A stretch of DNA of 64,000 bases from the NCBI GenBank assembly GCA_934662505.1, contig CAKUKE010000002.1, positions 62,001 through 126,000 of the forward strand, in the 5' to 3' direction. Shown in pieces: positions 42,012 through 51,158 of this stretch (the first letter of the stretch is position 1; each line of letters opens with the position of its first letter). The notes under the pieces were generated by a model that saw nothing but the letters and a program-made list of their open reading frames with translations, made no database searches and was not told where the DNA came from. Source of the stretch: an uncultured Clostridia bacterium. Its GTDB lineage: Bacteria; Bacillota; Clostridia; Christensenellales; Aristaeellaceae. The position numbers and the translations under genes are program-made.

Positions 42012-43192
42012 GCAGAAGCTTTGTGTCCGACCGGGTGCGCGCCGTGCCGCCCAGCGGTATCCGCCGCTTTTTCGACGCGGCCTCCGCGTATCAGGGCGCC
42101 ATTTCCCTCGGCGTGGGCGAGCCGGATTTTGTGACGCCCTATCATATCCGCAACGCGGCGATCGACAGCCTGCTGGAGGGGGAGACCCAGTACACGCCCA
42201 ATCTGGGTTTGCCGGAATTGCGCAGGGAGATTGCCCATTATATGGCGGCGCGGTTCGACCTGAATTATGAACCGAAGGACGAAATTATGGTGACGGTGGG
42301 CGCCAGCGAGGCGATCGATCTGGCGCTTCGGGCGACCGTCGGCCCCGGCGATGAGGTGATCGTGCCGGACCCCGGCTATGTCAGCTACAGCCCCTGCGTC
42401 ACGCTGACGGGGGCGGAGACCGTTCCCCTGCGCACGTACGCCCGGGACGGCTTTGCCATGACAGCTGAAAATCTGGAGCGCGCCATTACGCCGCGCACGC
42501 GGGCGCTGATTTTTCTCTATCCCAATAACCCGACGGGCGGCGTGATGCCCGCAGACGAACTGGCGAAAATCGCGCAGGTGTGCGTGCGGCACGATCTGCT
42601 GGTCATTTCTGATGAAATTTACGCGGAGCTGACCTACGAGGGGCGGCATCTGTCCATCGGCACGCAGCCCGGCATGAAGGAACGCACGCTGGTGATCAAC
42701 GGCTTCAGCAAGGCCTTTGCCATGACGGGCTGGCGGCTGGGGTACGTGTGCGGACCGGCCGAGGTGATCGGCGCGATGAACAAAATCCACCAGTACACCA
42801 TCATGTGCGCCGCACGGCAGGCACAGGTAGCGGGCATTGAAGCGCTCAAGGCCGGTCGGATGAACGGTTATCAGGACGTTATCGCCATGCGGGACAGCTA
42901 CAACCGCCGCCGCCGGCTCATGCTCCGCGCCTTTGAGGAAATGGGGCTGGACTGCTTTGAGCCGAAGGGTGCGTTTTACTGCTTCCCCTCCATTGAGTCG
43001 ACCGGGCTGACCAGCGAGGCATTCTGCGTGCAGCTGCTGGAGGAGGAAAAGGTCATTTGCGTACCCGGCAGCGCCTTCGGCACAAGCGGCGAAGGGCACG
43101 TGCGCTGCTGCTACGCCACGGATGTGAACCAGATGCAGGAAGCGTTCAAACGGATGAGCGCCTTTGTCAGGCGACATCAAAAAGGAGAATGA
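42008..43192 (+). CDS. class I/II PLP aminotransferase
   Basis: 394 aa. ISLGVGEPDFVTP, YTPNLGLPELR, YPNNPTGGV and the PLP-lysine segment NGFSKAFAMTGWRLGY (Lys near residue 236) place it in the aspartate/aromatic aminotransferase group (I-gamma-like). The N-terminal half makes the active site with the C-terminal RCCYA (Arg for carboxylate). The exact amino donor is not readable; alanine, aromatic or aspartate are options. Translationally coupled to the Lrp gene. Confidence 0.92.
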   Translation: MSRSFVSDRVRAVPPSGIRRFFDAASAYQGAISLGVGEPDFVTPYHIRNAAIDSLLEGETQYTPNLGLPELRREIAHYMAARFDLNYEPKDEIMVTVGASEAIDLALRATVGPGDEVIVPDPGYVSYSPCVTLTGAETVPLRTYARDGFAMTAENLERAITPRTRALIFLYPNNPTGGVMPADELAKIAQVCVRHDLLVISDEIYAELTYEGRHLSIGTQPGMKERTLVINGFSKAFAMTGWRLGYVCGPAEVIGAMNKIHQYTIMCAARQAQVAGIEALKAGRMNGYQDVIAMRDSYNRRRRLMLRAFEEMGLDCFEPKGAFYCFPSIESTGLTSEAFCVQLLEEEKVICVPGSAFGTSGEGHVRCCYATDVNQMQEAFKRMSAFVRRHQKGE

Positions 43193-43193
43193 G

Positions 43194-44348
43194 ATGAAAC
43201 GGATTTGGATGATGCTGATGTGTCTTATGCTTTCCGCAGCCCTTTTGTGCACGGGAGGAACGGCCGAGGAGGAAGAGGAATTTTTCCAGCCTGTGGAGCC
43301 CGATGAAACACAGGCGGTGCTGGAGCCTGGTGAAACGCCCCAGCCCGAGGCGACGGAGGCGCCGGTTTTGCAGCCGGACGGCAGCGTGATCGTCACCCTG
43401 ACCGCGGTGGGGGATGTGACCATCGGTCGCAATGTGCAGCACAGTGGGTCGTCTATTTTCGAAAAGGAACTGAAAAAGCAGAACGACGACGTCAACTTCA
43501 TTTTCCGCAACGTCAAGGATATTTTTGAAGGCGACGATGTGACCATCGTCAATTTCGAGGGCGTGCTGGCCGACACGTATACCGTGCCCTCCAACAAGCG
43601 CAACAACGAGTTTCTGTTTCTTGGCAAGCCGGGTTACGCCCGGGCGCTGACCGAGAACAGCGTGGAAATGGCGACCATCGAAAACAACCATATCAACGAC
43701 TTTGGCGAACAGGGCGTAACGGATACCATTTCCGCGCTGGAGGGCGCGGGCGTGGCGTGGGCCAATGCCGACCATATGGCCGTGTACCAGACGCAGGGGC
43801 TCAGGATTGGCCTGCTGGCGTACCAGACGCTGAACCAGCCCTTCACCTCGGACGAGCTGAAGGTGATGGTGGACGAGGATATTGCGGCCGCCCGGAAAAC
43901 CTGCGATCTGGTGGTGGTGTATTTCCACTGGGGCAACGAGCTGGATTACTCCCCCCGGGATAATCAGGTGATGCTGGGTCGCGCGGCCATCGACAGCGGC
44001 GCTGATCTGGTGTTGGGCGCCCACAGCCACCGCATCAATCCCATCGAGTGCTATCAGGGACGCTACATCGTTTATTCGCTGGCCAACTGCTCCTTTGCGG
44101 GCAACAACAAGCCTAAGGATATGTACACCTTCATTTTCCAGACCCGTTTCAAAATGCGGGACGGTGCGCTGGTGCAGAACACCTTCCGCATTATTCCGTG
44201 CCGCATTTCCTCCCGAAAGGACTACAACGATTTTGCCATTACCCCCCTGACGGAGCAGACCAACATCGATACGGTCATCAATACCCTCAAGTCATCGGGG
44301 AAAAATCTGGATTACGCGGTGGAAAGCTATCCGCTGGAGTGGGAGTGA
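43194..44348 (+). CDS. CapA family secreted phosphoesterase-like protein
   Basis: 384 aa. Signal peptide (MKRIWMMLMCLMLSAALLCTGG; the Cys could be a lipobox variant), an acidic Pro/Glu linker (about 24-65), then a CapA domain: LTAVGDVTIGRN, NFEGVLAD, NNHINDFGEQG, FHWGNE, GAHSHRI. CapA proteins belong to the metallophosphatase fold and are linked to poly-gamma-glutamate capsules, but no capB/C genes are nearby. GGAGAAT precedes the ATG, 1 nt after the aminotransferase stop. Confidence 0.88.
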   Translation: MKRIWMMLMCLMLSAALLCTGGTAEEEEEFFQPVEPDETQAVLEPGETPQPEATEAPVLQPDGSVIVTLTAVGDVTIGRNVQHSGSSIFEKELKKQNDDVNFIFRNVKDIFEGDDVTIVNFEGVLADTYTVPSNKRNNEFLFLGKPGYARALTENSVEMATIENNHINDFGEQGVTDTISALEGAGVAWANADHMAVYQTQGLRIGLLAYQTLNQPFTSDELKVMVDEDIAAARKTCDLVVVYFHWGNELDYSPRDNQVMLGRAAIDSGADLVLGAHSHRINPIECYQGRYIVYSLANCSFAGNNKPKDMYTFIFQTRFKMRDGALVQNTFRIIPCRISSRKDYNDFAITPLTEQTNIDTVINTLKSSGKNLDYAVESYPLEWE

Positions 44349-44352
44349 GCCT

Positions 44353-44892
44353 ATGGCGGCGCTGAAAGCGGTTCTGATGGATGAGGCGGCGATCGAACGG
44401 GCGCTGACGCGTATCGCCCATGAGATCATTGAACGCAACGACGGTGCGGATAATGTGTGCCTCATCGGCGTAAAACGCAGGGGCGACCCCCTTGCGCAGC
44501 GGATCGCCGGAAAGATCGAGACGATCGAGCAGGTGCGCGTACCGGTGGGAACGCTGGATATTACGCTGTACCGGGACGATTTGTCTACGCTGGCGGATAT
44601 GCCCCGGGTGAATGATACGTGCGTGGATTTTTCCGTATCGGGCAGGCGGGTGGTGCTGGTGGACGACGTGCTCTACACTGGCCGAACGGCTCGCGCGGCG
44701 ATCGACGCGGTGTTTCAGCTGGGACGGCCGGCATGTATTCAGCTGGCCATTCTGGTAGACCGTGGGCACAGGGAACTGCCCATCCGGGCGGACTTTATCG
44801 GAAAAAACATTCCCACCTCCCGCAGCGAGATGATCGCCGTGCGGGTGATGGAAATTGACGGAAAGCAACAGGTGGAGCTTTGGGCCGTTTAA
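44353..44892 (+). CDS. pyrR: PyrR bifunctional pyrimidine regulator/uracil phosphoribosyltransferase
   Basis: 179 aa, normal length. PRPP loop VVLVDDVLYTGRTARAA near residue 100, GTLDITLYRDDL and LVDRGHRELPIRADFIGKN are PyrR signatures. PyrR binds pyr mRNA with UMP to promote attenuation. No pyr operon or PyrR-binding loop is visible here, so it acts in trans. It lies 4 nt after the CapA-type gene. Confidence 0.95.
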   Translation: MAALKAVLMDEAAIERALTRIAHEIIERNDGADNVCLIGVKRRGDPLAQRIAGKIETIEQVRVPVGTLDITLYRDDLSTLADMPRVNDTCVDFSVSGRRVVLVDDVLYTGRTARAAIDAVFQLGRPACIQLAILVDRGHRELPIRADFIGKNIPTSRSEMIAVRVMEIDGKQQVELWAV

Positions 44893-44920
44893 TGTGAAAA
44901 GATGAAAGAGGCCGATTTTC

Positions 44921-45877
44921 ATGCAGGCAAGGGTCATGATGCTGCAGTCCGACGAACAGGGAAACAGGTTTTGCACGTACGCCGAGGAAGTGCTGCATGA
45001 GGTAGCGGGGGCGTTCGGGCACAGCCTGTCTATTCGGCTGGATAAGATCGGCGAAGCTTCAGCGGCGGCCTACGGTACATCTCTGACAGAGGAAACCGTT
45101 GCGGCCTGCAGGCGCTGCGACGCGGTGTTCTGTGGCCGGAGCGGGTGCGAAGGGCTCGATGATCTGGCGGACGAATTGGGCGCCGGTGTGACGGTGCGCT
45201 ATTGCGGCGTGCCTCAGGCGATCTGCGGACGGCACGAAAAGGGCTTTTTTATGGCGCTCGCAACCGCCCGTGCGCTGGACGAAGAAGGGGTACGATGCGC
45301 GGCGGCGGCGGCCTTTGACTGGACAGCGTGTCAGGAAGCGGCGCTGACCCATGTCCCGCCCAGCGGGAAAAGCGCCGATGGCTGGCGGACTGAGGTGGGG
45401 GTGCAGACGCTTGGCCACACGTCGGTTCCCGTCCGGGAAACGGACGCGCCGGACGCTATGACGAAGCTGATCGAAACGCCCTCTCAATTGGGCGTGCTGC
45501 TTGTTTCCCCCTATGCGGGCAGCATTTTTTCCGCGGCCGCGGTAGCGCTCAACACCGTTCCCCAGCTGATGTACGATGTGAGGCTGGGGGGAGAGGCGAA
45601 GGTGTTTGCGCCTGTTCTGCCGGCCGATGGGGAGGATTGTCCCCTGGGTGCGCTGCTGGCCGTATCGGACATGCTGCGCTGCGCGCTGCGCTGGAAGCGG
45701 GAGGCGGATTGCCTGAATGCGGCCATCATCAACATTCTGGAAGCCGGGTGGCGTACGGAAGGCATGACGGTTCCCGGCAATAACGTTACTACGGCGCCGG
45801 AAATGGTACGGCTGGTGTGTGAACAGGTGGCGCTGGTGGGTCGCCTGATGGATCATGAAGGAGGAGTCTTGCTGTGA
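44921..45877 (+). CDS. degenerate isocitrate/isopropylmalate dehydrogenase-like protein
   Basis: 318 aa. The overall pattern follows decarboxylating dehydrogenases (LeuB/IDH): LTEETVAACRRCDAVFCGRSG (compare the L-x-x-T-x-x-x-C-x-x-x-DAVLLG region), VLLVSPYAGSIFSAAAVAL near residue 195 (compare NLFGDILSD), and LLAVSDMLRCALRW with LEAGWRTEGM at the end. But the substrate arginines, the Tyr/Lys pair, the metal-binding Asp residues (GDxxSD is GSxxSA) and the NAD loop GSAPDIAG are absent. So it is almost certainly not a dehydrogenase. No stop or frameshift is seen, and its end is coupled to the next gene. The role is unknown. Confidence 0.65.
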   Translation: MQARVMMLQSDEQGNRFCTYAEEVLHEVAGAFGHSLSIRLDKIGEASAAAYGTSLTEETVAACRRCDAVFCGRSGCEGLDDLADELGAGVTVRYCGVPQAICGRHEKGFFMALATARALDEEGVRCAAAAAFDWTACQEAALTHVPPSGKSADGWRTEVGVQTLGHTSVPVRETDAPDAMTKLIETPSQLGVLLVSPYAGSIFSAAAVALNTVPQLMYDVRLGGEAKVFAPVLPADGEDCPLGALLAVSDMLRCALRWKREADCLNAAIINILEAGWRTEGMTVPGNNVTTAPEMVRLVCEQVALVGRLMDHEGGVLL

Positions 45878-46986
45878 AGTACGTGTTTCCGGACTACACG
45901 AACTGCGGGCTGAACGTAGTTTCTTCCGTGCTCAGGGAGTTTGGGGCGCAGCCCCGTCATGCGACGCATCCATTGGTGGATGAAGCGCTGAGGCGGGGGT
46001 ACCGTCACGTGGCGCTGATGCTGTTTGACGGGATGGGCATGGACGTGCTGCGCCGCTTCCTTCCGGAGGACAGCTTTCTGCGCACCCATATCGGCACGGT
46101 GATGACGGCGGTATATCCTTCCACGACGACCTGCGCCACCACCTGTATTGAATGCGGGGTCTCTCCGCGGGAGCATGGGTGGCTGGGCTGGACGTTGTAT
46201 TTTAAGGAAATTGATAAGCCTGTTGACATCTTCATCAACCGTTCCCGGGGCGAAGAGGCGGCGGACTATCATGTGGCGTCACGCTACATGCCCCGCAGCT
46301 TTGTATTCCCTCAGATCGATGCGGCAGGGAAGGGGCGGGGCTACTGCGTGTCGCGTTTTACGGACGATCATCCGGTGGAGACGCTGGATGAGCTGTTTGA
46401 CACGCTCAGGACGCTGTGCTCGCAGGATGAAAAAAACTATGTGTATACCTACTGGGCGGATCCGGATCATGAGATGCATGAGCGGGGCTGTGAGGATGAA
46501 CGGGTGGGGGAAATCGTGATGGATATTGACCGCCGCCTCGCCGCGTTCGCCCGTGAACTGCCGGCGGATACGCTGCTCATGGTGACGGCGGATCACGGGC
46601 TGATTGACGCCCGCCACCACCTGATTTCCGATTACCCGGAACTGACGGATATGCTGGTGCGGGAGCCCTCCATCGAAGCGCGCGCAGCCGGGTTTTATGT
46701 GAAGCCCGAACGGCTTTCTGAATTCCCGGATGCTTTCCGGCGCGCCTTTGGGGATCATTTTCAGCTGTATACCCATGATGCGTTTATTGACCGTTTTCTG
46801 GGCGACGGGGAAAAACATCCCAAACTGGATGATGTGGTCGGCGATTATGTGGCGCTGGCTGTTGATCGGGACTGCATTGATGTGACCGAAGGGCAGACAC
46901 ATCTCAAAGGCGTTCACGCCGGTCTGACGGAACAGGAAATGCTGGTTCCCCTTGTGATGGTGAAAAACAGAGGGGGGAACGGCTGA
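45874..46986 (+). CDS. alkaline-phosphatase-fold phosphodiesterase/nucleotide pyrophosphatase
   Basis: 370 aa, cytoplasmic. Metal site DGMGMD near residue 52, nucleophile Thr in YPSTTTCATT near 80, DPDHEMH near 202, ADHGLID near 240 and HAGLTEQEM near 350 match type I phosphodiesterase/nucleotide pyrophosphatase proteins. The substrate may be a nucleotide or phosphosugar. It starts at GTG 45874, overlapping the preceding stop by 4 nt, and ends the operon. Confidence 0.85.
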   Translation: MKYVFPDYTNCGLNVVSSVLREFGAQPRHATHPLVDEALRRGYRHVALMLFDGMGMDVLRRFLPEDSFLRTHIGTVMTAVYPSTTTCATTCIECGVSPREHGWLGWTLYFKEIDKPVDIFINRSRGEEAADYHVASRYMPRSFVFPQIDAAGKGRGYCVSRFTDDHPVETLDELFDTLRTLCSQDEKNYVYTYWADPDHEMHERGCEDERVGEIVMDIDRRLAAFARELPADTLLMVTADHGLIDARHHLISDYPELTDMLVREPSIEARAAGFYVKPERLSEFPDAFRRAFGDHFQLYTHDAFIDRFLGDGEKHPKLDDVVGDYVALAVDRDCIDVTEGQTHLKGVHAGLTEQEMLVPLVMVKNRGGNG

Positions 46987-47688
46987 CCTGCTCCGCATGA
47001 AACGGTTGAAAGCAGCGTAGAAAAGGAAAAAACGGTGAAGCACTTGTGCAGTAGTCGAGATGAAAAACGGGAAAGTGCTGCACTGAAGCGCTGGAGAACA
47101 TTGCCGCTCGGAGAAAAACGGCGCGGTGAAGGAATTTGCGCGAAAGCTTGGCTGAAAATACAATGCAAAAACACCGTCTGCTTCAATGAAGCGGACGGTG
47201 TTTTTGTGCGCAGCGGGCATAGAACGCAGACCGTATAGGCGGAGGCAGAAGCCGCAAGGGGATTCTGCCCGGTGCGCCCCATTCCGTTGAAAATGGAACG
47301 TGGACATATAGGCCGCGAAGGGAATAACACGCGATGCCGACGACCACGCTTGCCGGATGCGGAAAAGCAAAGGACCGCGGCACGGCCGATGCGAAGGCGC
47401 GCATACCGGCATACCTTTGACATGGTAACGCGGGCGCGTGCTCTGCGGCGCAGCAGAAGCTGCCTTTGCGGCTGAGGTTACCTTGATGACGGGCGCACTG
47501 AAGCATGCCAGATACAAGTTCTGGGGACCTGTTCTGTCATGCAGTCGGCTTTACTGCGAAGACGTATCCGACGGAATGCGTATGGTTGCAGCATACATAC
47601 CGGAGTATGTTCTGCATGAGCTCGGAAAATACTGCTCTATCCGCTTTCTGACTTATGTGAGCTTACGGATGCGTCTGGTGGCGATGAA
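46987..47688. other. gene-free stretch with terminator
   Basis: 702 nt between convergent operons. It contains a strong terminator (47167-47205) and a small hairpin ACATAC-cgga-GTATGT (47595-47610). Several open frames exist on both strands, but none has a ribosome site or family pattern. I see nothing else. Confidence 0.55.
47167..47205. terminator. bidirectional terminator after the pepF-pyrR operon
   Basis: AAAAACACCGTC-TGCTTC-aat-GAAGCG-GACGGTGTTTTT. It can end the plus-strand operon and also protects against minus-strand read-through. Confidence 0.88.
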
Positions 47689-48939
47689 TCAGGACTGGGT
47701 GTTCTCGGAACCGTCCGCCTTTGCTGCGGATGGTGCTGCTTCGGCAGAGGGAATGGAATCGGAAGGCGCAGCGGTCGAAGCATCAACAGTGGATGCGGTT
47801 GCTGTATCCGTCCCTTCCACAGCGCTGCCTTCCGCGGACACGGTGTGGCCGGCGGCTTCATCTGTTTCCAGAGCCGCCTCCAGAACTGCCGCATCCTCCG
47901 TGAGCGCCGTTTCCTCCGGCGCGGTCAATTCGGCGACCTCCGCCTGGGCGTCCACGGGAGAAAGACCGTCTTCCTCCTCCAACTCATGCATCATTTCCGC
48001 GCTGACGGTCACGTCGTCGGAGAGAATGTCATCGGCGGACGTTTCATCCGCAGTCGGTTCATTTGCAGGTGCATTTTCAACGGGAGCGTCAACGGCAGCT
48101 GCAGCCTGCGGACGGGGTGTGCGCTGCGCGGGCATGATCCGCTGCACGTCGGCGAGGGGATAGTCCTTCTGCTCGAAGGCGTCGCCCTTGGGAATGCGGA
48201 CGCGCACGGTCTCCTTGAGCACGTTCAGGTCAACCACCACGCCCCTGCCGTCTGGAGTGACGACCTCCTTGCCGGCCTTTGGCATGCGTTTGCGGGTCGC
48301 TTCATAATAATCCTCTTCGTATTTCAGGCAGCACATCAGCCGTCCGCACACGCCGGAGATTTTGGTGGGATTGAGGGACAGGTTCTGCTCCTTGGCCATC
48401 TTGATGGACACGGGCTGGAAATCCCCCAGAAAAGACGCGCAGCAGATCGGCCGCCCGCACTGCCCGAGACCGCCCATCATTTTTGCTTCGTCCCGCACGC
48501 CGATCTGCCTCAGCTCGATACGGGTGCGGAAAATGCCCGCCAGATCCTTGACCAGCGCCCGGAAGTCCACCCGCTTGTCCGATACAAAATAGAAAAGAAT
48601 TTTGTTGTTGTCAAAGGTGTACTCACAGTTGACCAGCTTCATCTGCAGCTTGTGCTCGTTCGCTTTCTTCTGGCACAGAACCAGCGCGTCGTGCTCCTTG
48701 GCGCGGTTTTCCTGCTCATGCTGGGCGTCCTCGGCGGTGGCGACGCGGATGACCTTTTTAAGGGGCGGGGTGATCAATTCGTCTGCGATCTGGCAGACGC
48801 CGGTCACCACCTCGCCGTATTCCACACCGCGCACCGTCTCCACAATGACTGCGTCGCCTGCGGCGGGCCACAGCTGACCGGGGTCAAAATAATACAGTTT
48901 GCCTGCGTTCCTGAAACGAACGCCAATTACGGTTGCCAT
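47689..48939 (-). CDS. yaaT: PSP1 domain protein YaaT (RicT)
   Basis: 416 aa. The first 275 residues are YaaT: MATVIGVRFRNAGKLYYFDPG, RTRIELRQIGVRDEAKMMGG, GQCGRPICCASFLGDF and SGVCGRLMCCLKYE, with the Cys pairs that bind an Fe-S cluster in RicT. It belongs to the RicA/F/T complex acting in RNA maturation and sporulation signalling in Bacillus. The last 140 residues are an unusual acidic Ala/Glu/Ser/Thr-rich tail of low complexity. ATG 48939 follows GGAGG and overlaps holB by 13 nt. Confidence 0.92.
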   Translation of the reverse strand: MATVIGVRFRNAGKLYYFDPGQLWPAAGDAVIVETVRGVEYGEVVTGVCQIADELITPPLKKVIRVATAEDAQHEQENRAKEHDALVLCQKKANEHKLQMKLVNCEYTFDNNKILFYFVSDKRVDFRALVKDLAGIFRTRIELRQIGVRDEAKMMGGLGQCGRPICCASFLGDFQPVSIKMAKEQNLSLNPTKISGVCGRLMCCLKYEEDYYEATRKRMPKAGKEVVTPDGRGVVVDLNVLKETVRVRIPKGDAFEQKDYPLADVQRIMPAQRTPRPQAAAAVDAPVENAPANEPTADETSADDILSDDVTVSAEMMHELEEEDGLSPVDAQAEVAELTAPEETALTEDAAVLEAALETDEAAGHTVSAEGSAVEGTDTATASTVDASTAAPSDSIPSAEAAPSAAKADGSENTQS

Positions 48940-49907
48940 GCTGATGTTTCCTCCACAATCGTCTGCAAAAGTTGTTCCAGGGCGGCCTGCCAGTTGACAT
49001 TGGACGCCCGCATGCGCCGTGCGGTGAATACCGCGGCCAGCATGCGCCGCAGCCCCGGCAGGGCGGCGTACCGCCACGCAGAGGACGGGTACGAAGCAGG
49101 TGGAGCCCCCGCCGCGACGGCCTGCAAAAATGCGGAAAGCTCCTGCTCGGCGATGTCCAGATATATGCCTGCGTCGTCCTTTTTTTCCTTAAAACGGGAC
49201 AGGGCGGCCGGGACGTCGGCGGGACTTGAGACGGACAAAAGCCCCTTGACGACGGCGTCCCGTGCGTCCCAATAGGCGGCGTTTTGCGCAATGGACAATG
49301 CCTGCCCGATGCTGCCGTCGCTGACGGCGATCAACTCGCGTATTTTTTCGCCGGGAATCCCTGCCCTGCGCAGCTCGTCCGCCATGCGTTCGTCCGGCCA
49401 GGGCTGCATCCGTTCAATGCGGCAGCGGGACAGAATGGTGGGCAGGATGCTCCGTTCACTGTCTGTTGTCAGGATGAAATAGGTGTCCCCATCCGCTTCT
49501 TCCAGTGTTTTTAAAAGGCAGTTCTGCGCCGGTGGAAGGAGCATCTCTGCATTTTCGAGCAGCACGACCCGTGCGCCGCGCTCCAGCCCATGCATGGAAA
49601 GCGCTTTGAGAATATCGCGGATAGCGTCGATTTTAATGCTTTTATCCGACGGCTTGCGAACGGGCGTGAGCAGATTGGCGTGGGTTCCCGACTCAAAGCG
49701 CCGGCAGGAGGCGCAAAGTCCGCAGGGACGTTCGGCGGGGTTCCCGGTGCACAAAAGTCCCTTGGCCAGCTGCCGGGCCAGCGTTTTTTTGCCCAGCCCC
49801 TTTTGCCCCGACAAGAGCAGCGCATGCGTAAAACGCCCTGAACGAACGTCGTTTTTCAGGGCGCTTTCCACAGATGGCTGCATGCCGGGTTGTGCTTGCA
49901 CAGTCAA
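48927..49907 (-). CDS. holB: DNA polymerase III delta' subunit
   Basis: About 326 aa, clamp-loader subunit. P-loop-like GQKGLGKKTLA near residue 35, zinc cysteines in RPCGLCASCRRF, sensor region LLENAEMLLPPAQNCLLKTLEE, and an SRC motif (ILSRCRIE). The start is uncertain: TTG 49907 has GGAGG 10 nt ahead; ATG 49883 is a shorter option. It lies between darA and yaaT as in Bacillus. Confidence 0.9.
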   Translation of the reverse strand: MTVQAQPGMQPSVESALKNDVRSGRFTHALLLSGQKGLGKKTLARQLAKGLLCTGNPAERPCGLCASCRRFESGTHANLLTPVRKPSDKSIKIDAIRDILKALSMHGLERGARVVLLENAEMLLPPAQNCLLKTLEEADGDTYFILTTDSERSILPTILSRCRIERMQPWPDERMADELRRAGIPGEKIRELIAVSDGSIGQALSIAQNAAYWDARDAVVKGLLSVSSPADVPAALSRFKEKKDDAGIYLDIAEQELSAFLQAVAAGAPPASYPSSAWRYAALPGLRRMLAAVFTARRMRASNVNWQAALEQLLQTIVEETSAWQP

Positions 49908-49926
49908 AGACGCCGCGTCCTCCGTG

Positions 49927-50256
49927 TCAGTACTTGACGAACTGGTCAACCGTCAGAACGAATACCGTCGCGCCGCCCACGGTCACTTCAATGGGGTAGG
50001 GGGTGTACATGCCGCCCGTGCCGCCCATGGTGACGGGGGAAGCGGCCACCTGCTTGCGGCTCTTGCACACTTTTTCAATGATGGCCAGACAGGCGTCAAA
50101 GCGGTTATCATCCACACCGACGAGCAGCGTGGTGTTGCCGGCCTTGAGGAAGCCGCCGGTGGTGGCCAGCTTGGTTACACCGAAGCCTTCGCCCATCAGG
50201 TTGGAAATAAGACGGGAGGCATCCTCGTCCTGCACGATGGCAATGATCAGTTTCAT
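49927..50256 (-). CDS. darA: cyclic-di-AMP receptor DarA (PII-like)
   Basis: 109 aa, exactly the family size. MKLIIAIVQDEDASRLISNLM, GFGVTKLATTGGFLKAGNTTLLVGV and GGATVFVLTVDQF are the DarA/PstA signatures; the glycine-rich loop binds c-di-AMP. It signals the level of this messenger, linked to cell-wall and potassium homeostasis, by an unknown output. ATG 50256 follows GGAGAG. First gene of the darA-holB-yaaT operon. Confidence 0.93.
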   Translation of the reverse strand: MKLIIAIVQDEDASRLISNLMGEGFGVTKLATTGGFLKAGNTTLLVGVDDNRFDACLAIIEKVCKSRKQVAASPVTMGGTGGMYTPYPIEVTVGGATVFVLTVDQFVKY

Positions 50257-50294
50257 AGAGAAGGTCTCTCCTTTCAAACAGTTTATCTGAAGAC

Positions 50295-50323
50295 ATTATA
50301 CAGCAAAAAGCAGAAAAATTCAA
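50295..50323 (-). promoter_or_regulatory. promoter of darA-holB-yaaT
   Basis: Minus strand: TTGAAT (50323-50318), 17 nt, TATAAT (50300-50295). Confidence 0.8.
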
Positions 50324-50340
50324 CTGCCGCTGCGCAGACC

Positions 50341-51156
50341 TTACAAACCGGCGACGATTTCCTTCAGCAGATTGGCAAAATCATTGCGCACCCGCTTGCC
50401 GGTCGCCATCACTTCCTCATGATTGATGGGCTGGTCAAGTACGCCGGCGGCCATGTTGGTGATGCAGCTGATGCCCAGTACCCGCATACCGCAGTGGCGG
50501 GCGACAATGGTCTCCGGCACGGTGGACATGCCGACCGCGTCGGCGCCCAGCGTGCGCACCATGCGGATCTCCGCGGGCGTTTCATAGCACGGACCGTTCA
50601 TCCAGCAGTATACGCCCTGCTCGAGATGGAGGGACAGTTTTTCGGCGCAGGACAACGCCAGCGCCCGCAGATCGGGGTCGTAGGCGTTGGTCATGTCCGG
50701 AAAACGGGGACCGAAGGTATCCATGTTTTTGCCGCGCAGGGGGTTCTTGCCGGACAGATTGATGTAGTCGGTCAGAAGCATCAGGCAGCCCACGGGGAAG
50801 GCGGTGTTGACGCCGCCTGCGGCGTTGGTGAGAATGAGGTTTTTGATGCCCAGCTGGTACATGACACGTACGGGCAGGGTCACATCCTTCATGGAGTACC
50901 CTTCGTAGCTGTGAAAGCGGCCGCTCATGAGCATGACGCGCTTGCCACTCAGATCGCCGAAAATGAATTTGCCGGCGTGCCCGGGGACGGTCGTCGTAGG
51001 AAATTCCGGGATGTCCGCATAGGAAACTTCCTGCGTGTCGGTCAGCTCCTTGCCGAAGTCGCCCAGTCCGCTGCCCAGCACAATGGCCGTTTCTGCCAGC
51101 CCGCAGGCGCGCTCCAGCGCGTGGGCGGCTTTCTCAATTCGTTTCATATCCTGCAT
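50341..51156 (-). CDS. punA: purine nucleoside phosphorylase (trimeric type)
   Basis: 271 aa. AIVLGSGLGDF, VPGHAGKFIFG, MSGRFHSYEGY, NAAGGVN, GPCYETPAEIRM and SCITNMAAGV are the standard family 2 PNP motifs. It splits guanosine/inosine to base and ribose-1-phosphate, which DeoB from the adjacent gene converts to ribose-5-phosphate. It begins 2 nt after the deoB stop. Confidence 0.95.
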   Translation of the reverse strand: MQDMKRIEKAAHALERACGLAETAIVLGSGLGDFGKELTDTQEVSYADIPEFPTTTVPGHAGKFIFGDLSGKRVMLMSGRFHSYEGYSMKDVTLPVRVMYQLGIKNLILTNAAGGVNTAFPVGCLMLLTDYINLSGKNPLRGKNMDTFGPRFPDMTNAYDPDLRALALSCAEKLSLHLEQGVYCWMNGPCYETPAEIRMVRTLGADAVGMSTVPETIVARHCGMRVLGISCITNMAAGVLDQPINHEEVMATGKRVRNDFANLLKEIVAGL

Positions 51157-51158
51157 GG

